A DNA stretch of 64,000 bases. Source: Plotosus lineatus (Eukaryota; Chordata; Actinopteri; Siluriformes; Plotosidae). Of the stretch, positions 43,682 to 54,484 are shown one piece after another; the stretch's first letter is position 1; every line of letters begins with the position of its first letter. Under the pieces are notes generated by a model. It was not told where the DNA came from. It did no database searches and was given only the letters and a program-made list of their open reading frames with translations. The stretch spans positions 12,268,749-12,332,748 of the forward strand of contig CM045735.1 in the NCBI GenBank assembly GCA_024760905.1, given 5' to 3'. The position numbers and the translations under genes are program-made.

Positions 43682-46600
43682 AATATATATATATAAAGAA
43701 GCTTTTGCCTCGCTAGCTAGTTACAAAAAAAAGAAACTGTATTTGTGACATGGCTAGTCAACCTGCTAGCAAAGAACATGACATATAGAGCTCAACACTG
43801 TTATTCAGGCAGCATCGTGTTCATAAAGGTTCATCAGAATATTCCTGTCGCACGAAAAATGCAGCGTTCAATAACCAGTGTTCAACAATTTACACACCTA
43901 CAACTGTTTATTATAAAACATCATTTCCTTCCTTTCCTCTATTATAATATAATCCAGTGAATTTGAAGTTATAGGAATGTTTATGAAGTGCCTTTTTCCA
44001 TTCAAAACTGCTTGGGAAACCACACGGGTTGTAACTTCTCTTAAAATCTCAACAAATAGCTAACATGGCATGAACTCTGTGGTTGAGTAAGTGTTCCAAA
44101 GGCTGAAAATCATGAAGTGGGGAATTTTTTTTTTTTTTTTTTTTTTTGGGGGGGGGGCAGATTACTTAATCATGTCAGGCTTTAACTTCACTTCTCCTAA
44201 CTGTAAATGTGAGGAAAGGCTTAAAAATAAAACCTCTTTTTCCCCCCAACAGAAAATGTAGCATTGTTATATTATGTATTGAAGTCTTTATGTAATTTTG
44301 GTTCCACAAACTTTTAGTGTCAGGTCTTATTTAAAAAGGTTTTTTAGTAGCTTAGTGATATAGGGCGCTGGATCGCTGATCATAAGGTTGGGGGCTCGAG
44401 TCCCACTCTCCACAAGGTTGTCACTGCCCCCCCCCAGTGCAGCTAACTGGGTTATCAAAGGCCGGCCATGTCTCTCTCTCTCACTGTCTATGGCAGGGGT
44501 CACCGACCTTTTTGAAACCGAGAGCTACTTCTTGGGTACCAATTAATGCGAAGGGCTACCAGGTCAAAACACACCTCTGAAATTACAAATTTGCTCAATT
44601 TACCTTTAATTATATGTTATCATTAATAATTAATGATATTTATCTATGTGAAGATATTGATTTGATTTAAAATATATTCAAAAAAATTAGATGCAGCTCA
44701 ATGGAGAGTGGCGCTATGGAGCTGTGGGCCTGTCCTAAAACTAGCAGTGAACAGGTCCGCGGGCAACTTATAGTGTCCTTGCGGGCTACCTGGTGCCCAC
44801 GGGCACCACGTTGGTGATCCCTGGTCTATGGTGAGAGGTTCATGTAAGCGAACCATTGCTGATTTTCAAGAGTAGCTGCAAAGCCATCAGCGCGTTTCTG
44901 CCCTGCGATGGCCTGGTGAGCCGTCCAGGGTGTACTCTGCCCTCGCCCAGTGTCGGCTGGGATGGGTGCCAGCCTCCCCGCGACCTTAAACAGGATTAAG
45001 CGGTTACAGAAAATGGCAATGGCTGTTTTATAACACATATATACTGTATATACAAAAGGCTAGATACGTATTCTGTCCACAACTGAAATATTCAGCTTCG
45101 CATGCCTTGTCCAGATGTGTGTGACAAATTTCATGACCTTCCTTTCTGACAACATGCAAGGATGTGTGTGACTTTTGGCCTGAACAAAAACTAGTTCTGT
45201 GCAATGATTTATTACATTTCTAGTTTGTCATGTTAATTGCTATCAAAGCTCAAGCAAGTACTGTATTGTGTAATCTGAGCCATATCTTAAATTAAAATTC
45301 CACTTTGAAATACTTTAAATAATAATAGAAATATTGAGGCACTGCCTAAAATCATAGCTCTGGAAATTTTTGCATTCATTTGTTTTTTTTAAGTAAAGCA
45401 ATAGCTGTAATATGACGTTTTAAATTGTCTTCTCATTGGTATTCAAAAATGCTTCTTGAAGAGGAAAATACATGACTAGTCAAGAAAATATGTTGCAATT
45501 TGGGTGCGCTCAGCACCAACGGCAACAAACGTGCAGATGTTGGATTGCCTCTGGGCACATGAGAACAGATGTGACAGAAAAATGAAGCCCCGTACTTTTT
45601 AAATATTTGCATGGGTATGGTAGTCCACTGTTATATTTATATATTTTTATGGGACGCTGGAGGGATTATGTCGGCTGGTCTGGGAACGCCTCGGTGTCTA
45701 TCCGGACAAGCTGGAGAAAGTGGCTGGGCAGAGGGATGTCTGAACTTATCTGTTTAGGCTACTGCCCCTGCAACTCGACCCCGATTATGAGGATGATGAT
45801 GATGAGATAAATATGAATTAAATCGCAAACTGTTTCATTTCATCATTGTTTCATTGTAATCATGTAAATTGTATACAATGAATGAAGGCTTATGTGAAAA
45901 ATGTGATTTCAAATGATAAATGTGCAGTGAAACGTTCTCTCCTTTCTCTAAAGTATCTAAATTCAACATAAATGAGCGGCATTTGGTGGCCTGGTGGTAA
46001 AGGTGCTGGATCACTGATCCCAAGGTTGGGGGTTCGAGTCCCACTCTACGCAAGGTTGTCACTGCCCCCGCCCCCCTAATTAGTATTAAGCAGTTGAGTC
46101 AAAGGATGAATAATCTTTGTTTTGTTTTTTTATTAGCCGATTCCAACCTTATTTTAAGTAAGCATTATGTTGGAACTTGATGTTGCAACAAGGTTACAGA
46201 CTAGCAGAGGGCAACTACAGCTGCCTGTTGACAGATCCTGAAAATCTTCAAAGAAATTATGAAACGTAAAATCACTTCACGTTGAAAGAATGGAAAATAG
46301 CTGCAAGGCTAAGTTTATAAGGAACAGGTTTTAAAACTGGTTTTCAATGCTGAGTTGCAGTCATGTAAAGCTAGAAGCTACCCCTTCATCAATGAGATAA
46401 AAAATAGCTATTTTATATAGTTATAATATTCTTTTTTTCCTTTTGGCTTTTCCCTTTAGGGTTCCCCACAGCAAATCAGCCTCCATCTCATGCTATCCTC
46501 CGCATCTTCTTCTCTTACACCAACTACCTTCATGTCCTCCTTCACCACATCCATAAATCTCCTCTTTGGTCTTCCTCTAGGTCTTCTGCCTGGTAGTTCC

Positions 46601-46766
46601 ATCCTCAGCATCCTACTACCAATATACTCGCTATCCCTCCTCTGTACATGTCCAAACCATCTCAATCTAGCCTGACTTTCACGCAATACATTTTTAAGTA
46701 AATTACAGGGATCCCTCGCTACTTCACGCTTCAATTCATGCGGCTTCAGTGGATCATGGTTTTTTT

Positions 46767-46806
<40 letters not shown>

Positions 46807-49680
46807 TCATCGAATTAAAAAATAAGGAAATTAAAGAAGAATAGGGGGAAAAGTTAAGGAAAATGCCACAAAAACAAGGCCAATTATGGGGGGAAAAAAA
46901 AACAACTAAATAAACACTAAACAAAAAAACAACCCAAAACCCCCCCATCAAAAGTAGTTACTTTTTTGTGAGGTGTGCATTTGACTGCGGTGGGTCTATG
47001 TGTGTGCGTGTCTGTATGTGTCTTCTTCTTCTTTATATGTATCTATTTTTGCACCCCCTACTGATGGTACCGCAAGAGCCTGTAACAGTGAATTTCTCCA
47101 TTGTGAGATTAATAAAGCTGTATCGTATCGTATCGTATCGTATCTTTTCCTTTCGGCTGTTCCCTTCAGGGTCACCACAGCAAATGATCTGCCTCCATCT
47201 CTCCCTATCCTCTGCATCTTCTACTCTTACTCCAACGACCTTCATGTTCGCCTTCACCACATCCATAAATCTTCTCTTTGGTTAAATCTTCTCTTTGGTT
47301 AAATCTTCTCTTTGGTGTGTCTGTATGTGTGTGTATTTATATTTTATTTACAATATTATGCATTATTTTTGAATGTTTAATTGTTATTATAAGAATTTAT
47401 GGCATTGGATATGTATTTATTGATATTATAAATACATATACATGCATTTATACATCAGTCAGGGGGATCTTGGGGGCGTGATCCTACTTCGTGGAATTCA
47501 GTGGTTGTGGGAGGAGCTCGGTCCAAATTAACCCTAGAAAGTGAGGGATCCCTGTATTAGCTGAGGAAAAGTGCACTATAGCGTGTATGTTTAAGTGGAC
47601 TGTAACGCTGGTGTTGTGCTTGTGTGGATGGTGATGCATCTTCCGAGTCCAGGGTTAAAATGTCACGTGATATGCATAAATAAACAGATCATATTCTGTG
47701 TATTTGTGTGTTTTATAAACATTGTAATAATTGTGTATGTGTGCTTTCGTACAGCCCTGTAAGGCTGAGCTATGATGTGTACGATGGTAAAGAGGACGGC
47801 ATTCCACTCGTCTTTCTGCACGGCTTATTCGGGAGCAAATCAAACTTCCACTCTATAGCCAAGTCTCTGGTTCAGAGGACAGGCCGAAAGGTATGAAAAT
47901 GAATTCTTATCATCTCACATGCAAGCAATTTAATACAAAAATGAATATCTGATTTTTCAATAAAAGAAAGCAGAGTGTGTAGTTTCAGGAAAATAACAAT
48001 GCAAAAACAAAATTACAAGTTTCACCCAAAGTACATTACAGTATGTTCCATCATGTCCTGAAAGACCAGTTTTGGGGGTTTTTTTTGTATTTTTTAACAG
48101 ATTACAGTTTTATAATGTTAATGAATTGCATGTTTGCAACTTTTTGTTGTTATATTTAATGTTGTGAAACATCCTCAGAGGAAAAACAAACTTATTGAAA
48201 TCGCTTGCGTAACAGAAATTATAAACTGGTATTTCCCTAACTGGTGGCAGAGTGGTTAGGTTGCTGCACTCATGATCGTGAGGTTGTGTGTTCGAATCCC
48301 AGTTAGCCCCCCCCCCCCCCCCCCCCCAACTGTGCTAAGTCCCCTGGGCAAGGTTTTACATGTATACATGAGTACCAGTAAAAATATACTGGGAAGGTAA
48401 CCTGCAATAGTCTCGCGCCCCATCCAGGAGGAGTTGTACTCTTAGTCGCTTCACACTATGGAAACCGGGGATAAGCACCGGTCCGATGAGCCACTATGGC
48501 TCGGGTGCAAAAAGCACAACGGACTTTACCTTTACTTTTTATTTCCCCTCACTATCTTCTCAATGATTTTTCATTCACAAACCGGCTAAAACTAAAATCT
48601 TGTCATGTGACTGAAGAATCTGGAAAAATGTCCTCTCCTACAACAACGTTCTCAAGTTCGGGAACTTGTTGATACCTGAGATAGAAATAAATAAATAAAT
48701 AAATTTATTAATAATGTACTTTGCATTTGAAACAAATCTCTCAACACTACACTTGGAGATTTTTTACATTAGTTTAAATTTCTTTTATTATGTAAATACA
48801 TCTACTCATGCGACTGGACACATCATCAGTGATGTTCCTGGAATCATTGGGTGTTTCGGGTCTTTCAACATCATAGACCCTCATTCAGGTGACCCAGCTG
48901 GGGCTGATCAGACCCCGGCTTGTGTCCAGTTGGCACACTAGCTACCACGACTCCATGGTTCTCCTCTCTTGAGCCACAGCCATTTTGAGGCCCTCTCTGC
49001 CGCTTCGGTGGTATTGCGGATGGCTCTTCTCCTCTGTTTCCCGACGATGCCTAGACAACCCAGAGCTTTGGCGAAGGACCGGGCCGCAAAGCCTCTGCAG
49101 CCAACCTCTACTGGAAGGCACTTCACCCTCCATCCTGATTGCTGACAGTCTTTCACCAGTCCCGTGTACTTGGAAAGCTTCCTCTCAAATCTTCTTCCAG
49201 GCGGTCTTCCCACGGGACAGTCAACTCCAGCAGCGTCACTTAATTGGTGGCCTCTGACACAAGGACATCGTCAGGACGGAGGGTGGTGACCGCAATATGG
49301 CTAGGGAACTTCAACTGGTGTTCAAGATCCACTAACAGCTGCCAGTCTCTTGCAGAGGTCAGAATGCCTGCTGGTGGTCTGTTAGCTGGGGCAGCCTGCT
49401 CCCCAGCCCTCACAAAGGCAATGATGTTCTTAGGGGGGCGGAATTGTTTTACACAAGCCAATCCCGTGCTGATGGTCTTCAGGACTTGGTCGTGCCTCCA
49501 CCGGTCGCGCCCTTCTCCCAGTGCCGTAGTGCAACAGCTTAGGACATGTTCTAAGGTGCCTCTCTTGGAACACAATGGGCAACTGGTGACTCCGCTCAGC
49601 CCCAAGTGTGCAGGTTCGATGGACTAGGCAGCACATCGTACACTGCCTGGATGAGAAATCAGTATATCAGTAGTTACATA

Positions 49681-49715
<35 letters not shown>

Positions 49716-51893
49716 AGTGATTCATAATCAAAATCCATTCTAGGAGACATCTGTCGTTCAAATTCCTGTGAATGAGCAGGGACTATTGACAGAAAAGAAG
49801 AAATGAGCACTCAGAGTACAGATCTTCACCAAGCCTGGAGTAAAAACTCAAAGTACTCAGCACCCAGCACTCAGTGTAGTGCCACGTGTAAAAAAAAATA
49901 AATAAATAAAAAAAAAAATGTCCTGTCTTACACGGTTTAAAAAATCCTTTTAAAAATTCCTGTATCTGGATCATCTCCCAAATATAGTGAAGTTCTCCTT
50001 GTCCGAAGTCTGAGTTGAAAAACAGTCCATGAAAATCTGCACAGCATAATCCTGCTAACAAACAAAGATGTAACTCAGTTTGCGAAAGTGGTATACGCCT
50101 GATTTCTATTAAAGACCGCGCTATTGTCGAAGCTAGTGTTAGAGAAAATGAATCAACACATCTAAACAAACAATCAAGAATGCCACGCTGAGAATAAAAA
50201 GAAACAGTGACATTGATTCCATGCCCTAGTTTACTGGACACTTGTTGTGCCTGCTTGTGTCTTAACTGTACTTTGTCTAGTCAGGTGCTGACGGTAGATG
50301 CTCGTAACCACGGCAACAGCGCACATAGCCCAGATTTGACGTACGAGTCAATGAGTAAGGATTTAAAGCATCTGCTTAACCAGCTGCACATTGAAAAGTG
50401 TTTCCTAATTGGGCACAGCATGGGTGGTAAAACGGCAATGACTACGGCTTTGTCACAGGTATGATCTGAATTGTTCACTTGTTTGTAATGCACAGATCAG
50501 TCAAATATTTTCAGGTTCAGTTTTTCCATATTTTAATGGTCCCACTAATGTCAGCCTAGTTTGGTGGAGCGTCTCATCGTGGTCGACATCAGTCCCGTTC
50601 CGACATCAACTCGTACCTTTATGAAAGGCTATATCGAGGCTATGAGGGAGGTGAGGATACCCAGCAACATTCCACGTTCAACTGCACGCAGGATGGCTGA
50701 GGACCAGCTTCGAAATCATGTTAAAGTAAATACACATTACTGTGGTTCGTACCTTAAACACGAGTGAAAAGTTTTCTGTAATCTGTCACATATCAGTTTT
50801 AACATGGCGGATGTGTGCTTGTGTATAGGAGCACTCAGTTCGCCATTTCCTGCTGACCAACCTTGTTGAAAAGAATGGACATTATGACTGGAGAGTCAAT
50901 TTGGAGGCTATCTCAAATCATTTAATGGACCTCATGGGTTTTCCTGAGTTTAACACAGCCTATGATGGCCCCACCCTCTTTTTGGGTGGCAGCAATTCTG
51001 AATATCTCAGGTAACACATATACATGTACACACATGCATGTGTTTTGAAGTCATAACGGAGCTGATGACTGATGAGGCAAATAGCACTGAGCGGAATGAC
51101 TGATATACAGGAATCCCTCACTTTCCACGGTTAATTGGAACCGATATCACCATGTGACCACCAAATTCCGCGAAGTAGGATCACACAACCTCCCCACCCC
51201 CCTGACTGATGCAAATGTACATGTATATGTGTATATGATATCAATAAATACATATTCAATGCTATAAATGCTTATAATAGCAAATATTAAAAAATAATGC
51301 ATAAGTTGTAAATAAAATATAAATACACACGCACTCAGATGCGCACCTCACAAAAATGTAACTAGTTTTGATGGGGGTTGGGTTTTTGTTTTTGTTTGGA
51401 TTTTTTGTTGTTGTTGCTGCATAATTGTCTTTGTTTTGTGGAATTTTACTTTAACTTTTTCCCCTATTCTTCTTTAATTTTCTTATTTTTTTTTAATTCG
51501 ATGAATTTTCAAAAAAAAAAAAAAACCGCGATGCTCTGAAGCAGCATGAATTGAAGCCCGAGGTAGCGAGGGATTCCTGTATTTTTTTGTTGTTTTATTC
51601 ACATTTACTAGATTGCTTCTACTTTGTGGACTACCTGCCTCGTCAGCAAAATAAACTCAAACAAATGAGCAAACTGTCAGCCGTAACCAACAGCAGCAGT
51701 TTTGGATTTGAAATGTTCAATAACAATTTTTGTTTCTTTTTGCTATTTTTGCTTTAGCTCTGAGGATTATCCAGAAATCCAGCGGCTCTTTCCGTTCGCT
51801 GATATCCAGTACATCCCCGATGCCAGTCACTGGATTCATGCTGACAAGCCTCTCGAGTTCATTAGCTCCATCGTCACGTTTTTGCGGTCTTAG
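43366..51893 (+). CDS. abhd11: ABHD11, mitochondrial alpha/beta hydrolase (six exons)
   Basis: Exons 43366-43490, 47755-47890, 50285-50458, 50555-50725, 50829-51010, 51758-51893 join to 924 bases, 307 residues plus stop (human form about 315). All introns are GT-AG and phases agree (2,0,0,0,2). Residues 1-35 are Arg-rich without acids (MNVVCRVLTGGLITRQLQRP), a likely matrix-targeting peptide. Oxyanion region HGLFG near 64-68; nucleophile S132 in GHSMGG; catalytic H287 in SHWIHAD; also LTVDARNHGNSAHS and VERLIVVDISPVP, all characteristic of ABHD11. In mammals it is a mitochondrial serine hydrolase linked to protection of the lipoylated 2-oxoglutarate dehydrogenase complex. Introns 1, 2 and 5 are loaded with transposons. 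The order after a claudin fits the human CLDN3/CLDN4-ABHD11 block. The frame is intact and the gene is probably functional. Confidence 0.95.
44355..45020 (+). mobile_element. SINE family A, split by a hAT MITE
   Basis: Head TAGCTTAGTGATATAGGGCG, GGGGGCTCGAGTCCC (B box), to CACTGTCTATGG. After the hAT element: TGAGAGGTTCATGTAAGCGA, to AAACAGGATTAAGCGGTTAC and AGAAAATGG. Forward orientation. Confidence 0.8.
44494..44823. mobile_element. hAT-type MITE
   Basis: 330 bases, CAGGGGTCACCGACCTTTTT to CACGTTGGTGATCCCTG, flanked by the 8-base duplication GTCTATGG (44486-44493 and 44824-44831). Contains GAGCTACTTCTTGGGTACC and its approximate complement GGTGCCCACGGG. No coding capacity. Confidence 0.85.
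45610..45805 (+). mobile_element. Non-LTR retrotransposon 3' tail
   Basis: GGAGGGATTATGTCGGCTGG, AAGCTGGAGAAAGTGGCTGG, TAGGCTACTGCCCCTGCAAC, TCGACCCCGATTATGAGGAT then (GAT)n. I recognise this as the 3' end of a LINE common in fish genomes; only the last ~190 bases remain. Confidence 0.6.
45978..46090 (+). mobile_element. SINE family A fragment
   Basis: TTGGTGGCCTGGTGGTAAAG, GGTTGGGGGTTCGAGTCCC, then an abrupt jump to CCTAATTAGTATTAAGCAGT; internally deleted. Confidence 0.65.
46440..46675 (-). mobile_element. RTE-type LINE 3' fragment
   Basis: Minus-strand translation ARLRWFGHVQRRDSEYIGSR, GRRPRGRPKRRFMDVVKEDM, ending CCGEP. The tail reads AAAGGGAAAAGCC on the minus strand. Confidence 0.8.
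47022..47316 (-). mobile_element. RTE 3' end with a second LINE in its tail
   Basis: CTTCTTCTTCTT (RTE tail complement) is separated from TTTTCCTTTCGGCTGTTCCC by a 3' end of the CR1/L2-type LINE. The RTE part ends in three copies of a 17-base unit AAATCTTCTCTTTGGTT. Confidence 0.75.
47034..47144 (+). mobile_element. CR1/L2-type LINE 3' tail
   Basis: TTTTTGCACCCCCTACTGAT, AGTGAATTTCTCCATTGTGA, AATAAAGCTGTATCG with (TATCG)n tail. Same end as 38891-39000 but forward. Confidence 0.75.
47755..47890 (+). CDS. abhd11: abhd11 exon 2
   Basis: Acceptor GTACAG, donor GTATGA; encodes LSYDVYDGKEDGIPLVFLHG and the GSKSNF segment, ending TGRK in phase 0. Confidence 0.93.
48236..48533 (+). mobile_element. 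SINE family B, with C-run
   Basis: GTGGCAGAGTGGTTAGGTTG, GTTCGAATCCC (B box), then a 19-base C run at about 48307, then the usual body and AAAAAGCACAACGGACTTTA tail. Confidence 0.8.
48880..49640 (-). pseudogene. LINE C-terminus with zinc knuckle and restriction-like endonuclease
   Basis: Minus strand from about 49605: SGVTSCPLCSKRGTLEHVLS, LGEGRDRWRHDQVLKTISTG, then the nuclease core TLRPDDVLVSEATN, a TAA, then VTLLELTVPWED in the same frame. A +1 shift leads to ERKLSKYTGLVKDCQQ and CRGFAARSFAKALGCLGI. CCHC plus the RPD...E...ELTVPWE pattern is the PD-(D/E)XK endonuclease of R2/NeSL/Hero-type non-LTR elements. It lies antisense in abhd11 intron 2 and is inactive. Confidence 0.75.
50285..50458 (+). 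CDS. abhd11: abhd11 exon 3
   Basis: Starts GTGCTGACGGTAGATGC after CTAGTCAG; encodes VLTVDARNHG and the nucleophile elbow GHSMGGK; phase 0 at both ends. Confidence 0.95.
50555..50725 (+). CDS. abhd11: abhd11 exon 4
   Basis: The acceptor is the AG of ATGTCAG, not the nearer GCCTAG, because only the former gives PSLVERLIVVDISP in frame. Donor GTAAAT after GTTAAA. Confidence 0.92.
50829..51010 (+). CDS. abhd11: abhd11 exon 5
   Basis: Encodes EHSVRHFLLTNLVEKNGHYD, WRVNLEAI, GPTLFLGGSNSEYL; ends phase 2 before GTAACA. Confidence 0.93.
51108..51579 (+). mobile_element. Tigger-like MITE, complete (abhd11 intron 5)
   Basis: TA, CAGGAATCCCTCACTTTCCA to AGGTAGCGAGGGATTCCTG, TA. 472 bases, inserted between exons 5 and 6 without touching splice sites. 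Confidence 0.82.
51758..51893 (+). CDS. abhd11: abhd11 exon 6 (last coding)
   Basis: Acceptor TTTTGCTTTAG; encodes SEDYPEIQRLFPFADIQYIP, SHWIHADKPLEF, stop TAG. Confidence 0.93.
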
Positions 51894-52753
51894 TGCCCCG
51901 ACTGACTGAACTCAGTCGCTAAGTTCACCTTTTTAATTTGTCTGGGACTTTCTAATTCTCATACAGTACTCTGCAAAAGTATTACACCACTCTTGAAAAA
52001 TGAGATGCCTTTAAATATAAGGAAATGAGGATTTAAATGACAACTACTATACTGAGTAGTAAATTTAAAAATAAGAAGAAATTTGGGTTCGCCCCTTTCA
52101 CCCTCATTGATATGAAAATTCACTCATTTATTTTTATGTAATTTTGGGTTACCTCCAAAAGTAAAAATGGAGAAAACTATTTTAAAGTAACAGCATACAA
52201 GCTGTTTTTATTCCTTTCATTTGAATGAAATTTAATGAATGCAAATTTTTTGTAAATCTTTACATGCGATTTAATTCACAGCCTACAGCTGTGTTTGACT
52301 CTTTTTCAAAAATCTTCACTTAAATTATTGTTTTTTTTGTTGTTGTTGTTTTTTAAGTTGGAATGTAAATATTGGTAGAACATTACAAATTCGGCCATTA
52401 GATTGGTTTTCCAAGGCTGCTCACAAATGTGTTTTAATAGTTAATCCCCTCTAAAAAAAAAAATCACATGGAATTTATTTTTATTGATCACGCAGGACAT
52501 TATACAGTCAGAAAAATGACCATTGAAATGACTGGCTGGTGGAGCAAACGCACACGAGACACCAACTGGAACATATAATGTCACACGTGACTCAAATTTT
52601 ACTTCTGGTGGGAAAACTATGCAAAATTAGTAATAGTATTTTACTTATATATGAGCGAGAGAGAGAGCTAGATATAGCTATATATTTGTATAATTGGATA
52701 TTACATTAGGTTATGTTTCATTACCTAAATGGCATGTTTATGCTAATGCTGTT

Positions 52754-52759
52754 AATAAA
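52754..52759 (+). other. abhd11: Candidate poly(A) signal of abhd11
   Basis: First AATAAA noticed after the stop, 860 bases downstream. Confidence 0.35.
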
Positions 52760-53588
52760 ATTACTACTGTTAACACATTAGTTGCCATGTAATTAGTGGG
52801 GAAATACAAATTTAAAAAATTCCTTTTCTCAGTCTTTGGACACGTGCATGCTCTGTCCACCATGAAGAAGTAGTGGAACTAACCATTATCCAAACATATA
52901 ATTAAAATAATCAGTGGATTGCAAAACTGAATGTATAATTTAACAGGACCAGGTGTGCACTTGCGGACTGCACACAAATACACACAATTTCCTGCAGAAC
53001 AAAAATAAGCGTATAAAAGTAACCTTCCGTGTAGCTCACACGAAAGCTAAAAGACAATTTGACTTTAAATGCAGGGTGCCTATGATTCTTGCAAAGTACT
53101 GTACACCCACTTGCACTGTTCCACAACTCAGAGCAAATCATTATCACACTTTCAGCAACACTTCAGGACAAGTTTTGTTGCACAAAGTGAAAAATAATGC
53201 AGCGCATCAGTAGACTGTGATCATTGAATCTAGATGAATAGTCGAATCTAGATGACTTTCAGACCTTGAGTAAGAAGGTCGACTTGGCAGGGCAGGAAAC
53301 ACTTTCTCTAAAAAAAAGGTTATTTTTCTTTCTCTCTTTAAGTAAATGTCTGAAGATGCCTATGCAATAGTGGCCTGGGTTTTTTGGCACTGATTTTAAT
53401 GTTACATGAACCTCCTGCTGCTGGCTCACACAAGCACCGAGACCCCACTACTGCAGTAGATATCTCAACATCTGGTTTTATGATTTGTTTTAAGTGAAGT
53501 TTTAAATCTGGTTCCGTCGAGGTACGCTTGCTTCTTTGTTTTGGTAATCATGCTAATGGTTTGTTTTATGTTCAGGTGAATGTTTAAA
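52760..53588. other. No gene recognised
   Basis: Unique-looking sequence. The ORFs at 52911-53213 on both strands carry no motif. Confidence 0.45.
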
Positions 53589-53589
53589 G

Positions 53590-53692
53590 TTACTTCACGC
53601 TACGGAAACCGGGGATAAGCACCGGCCTGATGAGCCACTATGGCTCGGGTGTATAAAAAAAAAAAAAAAAGCCCAACAGACTTTACCTTACC
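53590..53692 (+). mobile_element. SINE family B, 3' part
   Basis: CTTCACGCTACGGAAACCGG, GATGAGCCACTATGGCTCGG, A-run, GCCCAACAGACTTTACC with a CTTAC tail. Confidence 0.75.
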
Positions 53693-54345
53693 TTACCAGA
53701 ATGTTTAACTCTCAACAAAACGGTCGAATTTTCCAATTGTATTTCCAACTAAATGCATGTTTAGCATTTGGTGTTTTTGTTTTGTTAGCTTTGTGGTTAT
53801 TTTCAGCAAATGGCCGTTATAGACTTCAGCTTCAAGCTGTGTACACTGATAATGATAGACGATGACTTTAGGATCATAAGGGTGTGTGCAAACCAAGCAA
53901 AATTTGGTACAATGCAAAGCTCTGCTATGACTTTTCTGTTTGCGTGAAACGTACAATGTGTTGTTAAGTTTACACAGTTGAATTTAAGAGTTAAGATGAC
54001 GGCTCAGACAAATGATAGTTTGTTCTTATGATGTGAGATGCCAGAATATTTGCCTTTTTTCTCTCAACACGGTGTGCTAATTGAACTTTTTTTTTTTTTT
54101 TCATAATTATACTCATTTGTTTAGCTGAGTATGCAATCATGCATTTATCAAACTTCCCATGTTATTACACTGCATTTGCCACCACCTACATAGCACCAAC
54201 CATGTCAATTAGTTTGGCAAACAGCTACAACATGGTGGCGGTTGCACTGTTTTTGTTGGGGCTTTTTTGTTTGTTTGTTTGTTTGTTTGTTTTTATTGCC
54301 CAGTGTTCAACCTAAGGTCCTTGTTATTTGTCTACTGTACTTATA

Positions 54346-54480
54346 CAGGGAAGGTAACCTGCGATGGACTAGCGTCCCATTCAGGAGGAGTTGTACTCCT
54401 GGTAGCTTCACACTATGGAAACCAGGGATAAGCACCGGCCTGGTGAGCCACTAGGCTCGGGTGTAAAATGCCCACATTAC
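54346..54480 (+). mobile_element. SINE family B, 3' part
   Basis: GGGAAGGTAACCTGCGATGG to GAGCCACTAGGCTCGGGTGT; head missing. Confidence 0.75.
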
Positions 54481-54484
54481 CTTA

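Larger units (their letters stand above)
46706..47554 (-). mobile_element. Tigger-like MITE with RTE and LINE insertions
   Basis: TA then CAGGGATCCCTCGCTACTTC at 46706; AAAGTGAGGGATCCCTG at 47554 then TA. The middle is interrupted at 47022-47316, flanked by the 14-base duplication GTGTCTGTATGTGT (47008-47021, 47317-47330). Confidence 0.8.
43491..47754 (+). other. abhd11: abhd11 intron 1
   Basis: Holds (AC)n at 43630-43680, a SINE A with a hAT MITE, a LINE tail, RTE pieces and a Tigger-like MITE. No alternative exon was seen. Confidence 0.85.
47891..50284 (+). other. abhd11: abhd11 intron 2
   Basis: Contains SINE B, an antisense LINE fragment and a T-run at 49684-49712. Confidence 0.85.

Noticed and set aside
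47267..47316. Three regularly spaced identical repeats (CRISPR-like)
   Set aside because: The units abut without spacers and lie at an RTE junction in a eukaryotic intron.
50551..50560. Alternative exon 4 acceptor at GCCTAG
   Set aside because: Using it shifts the frame; the upstream ATGTCAG gives PSLVERLIVVDISP, matching ABHD11.
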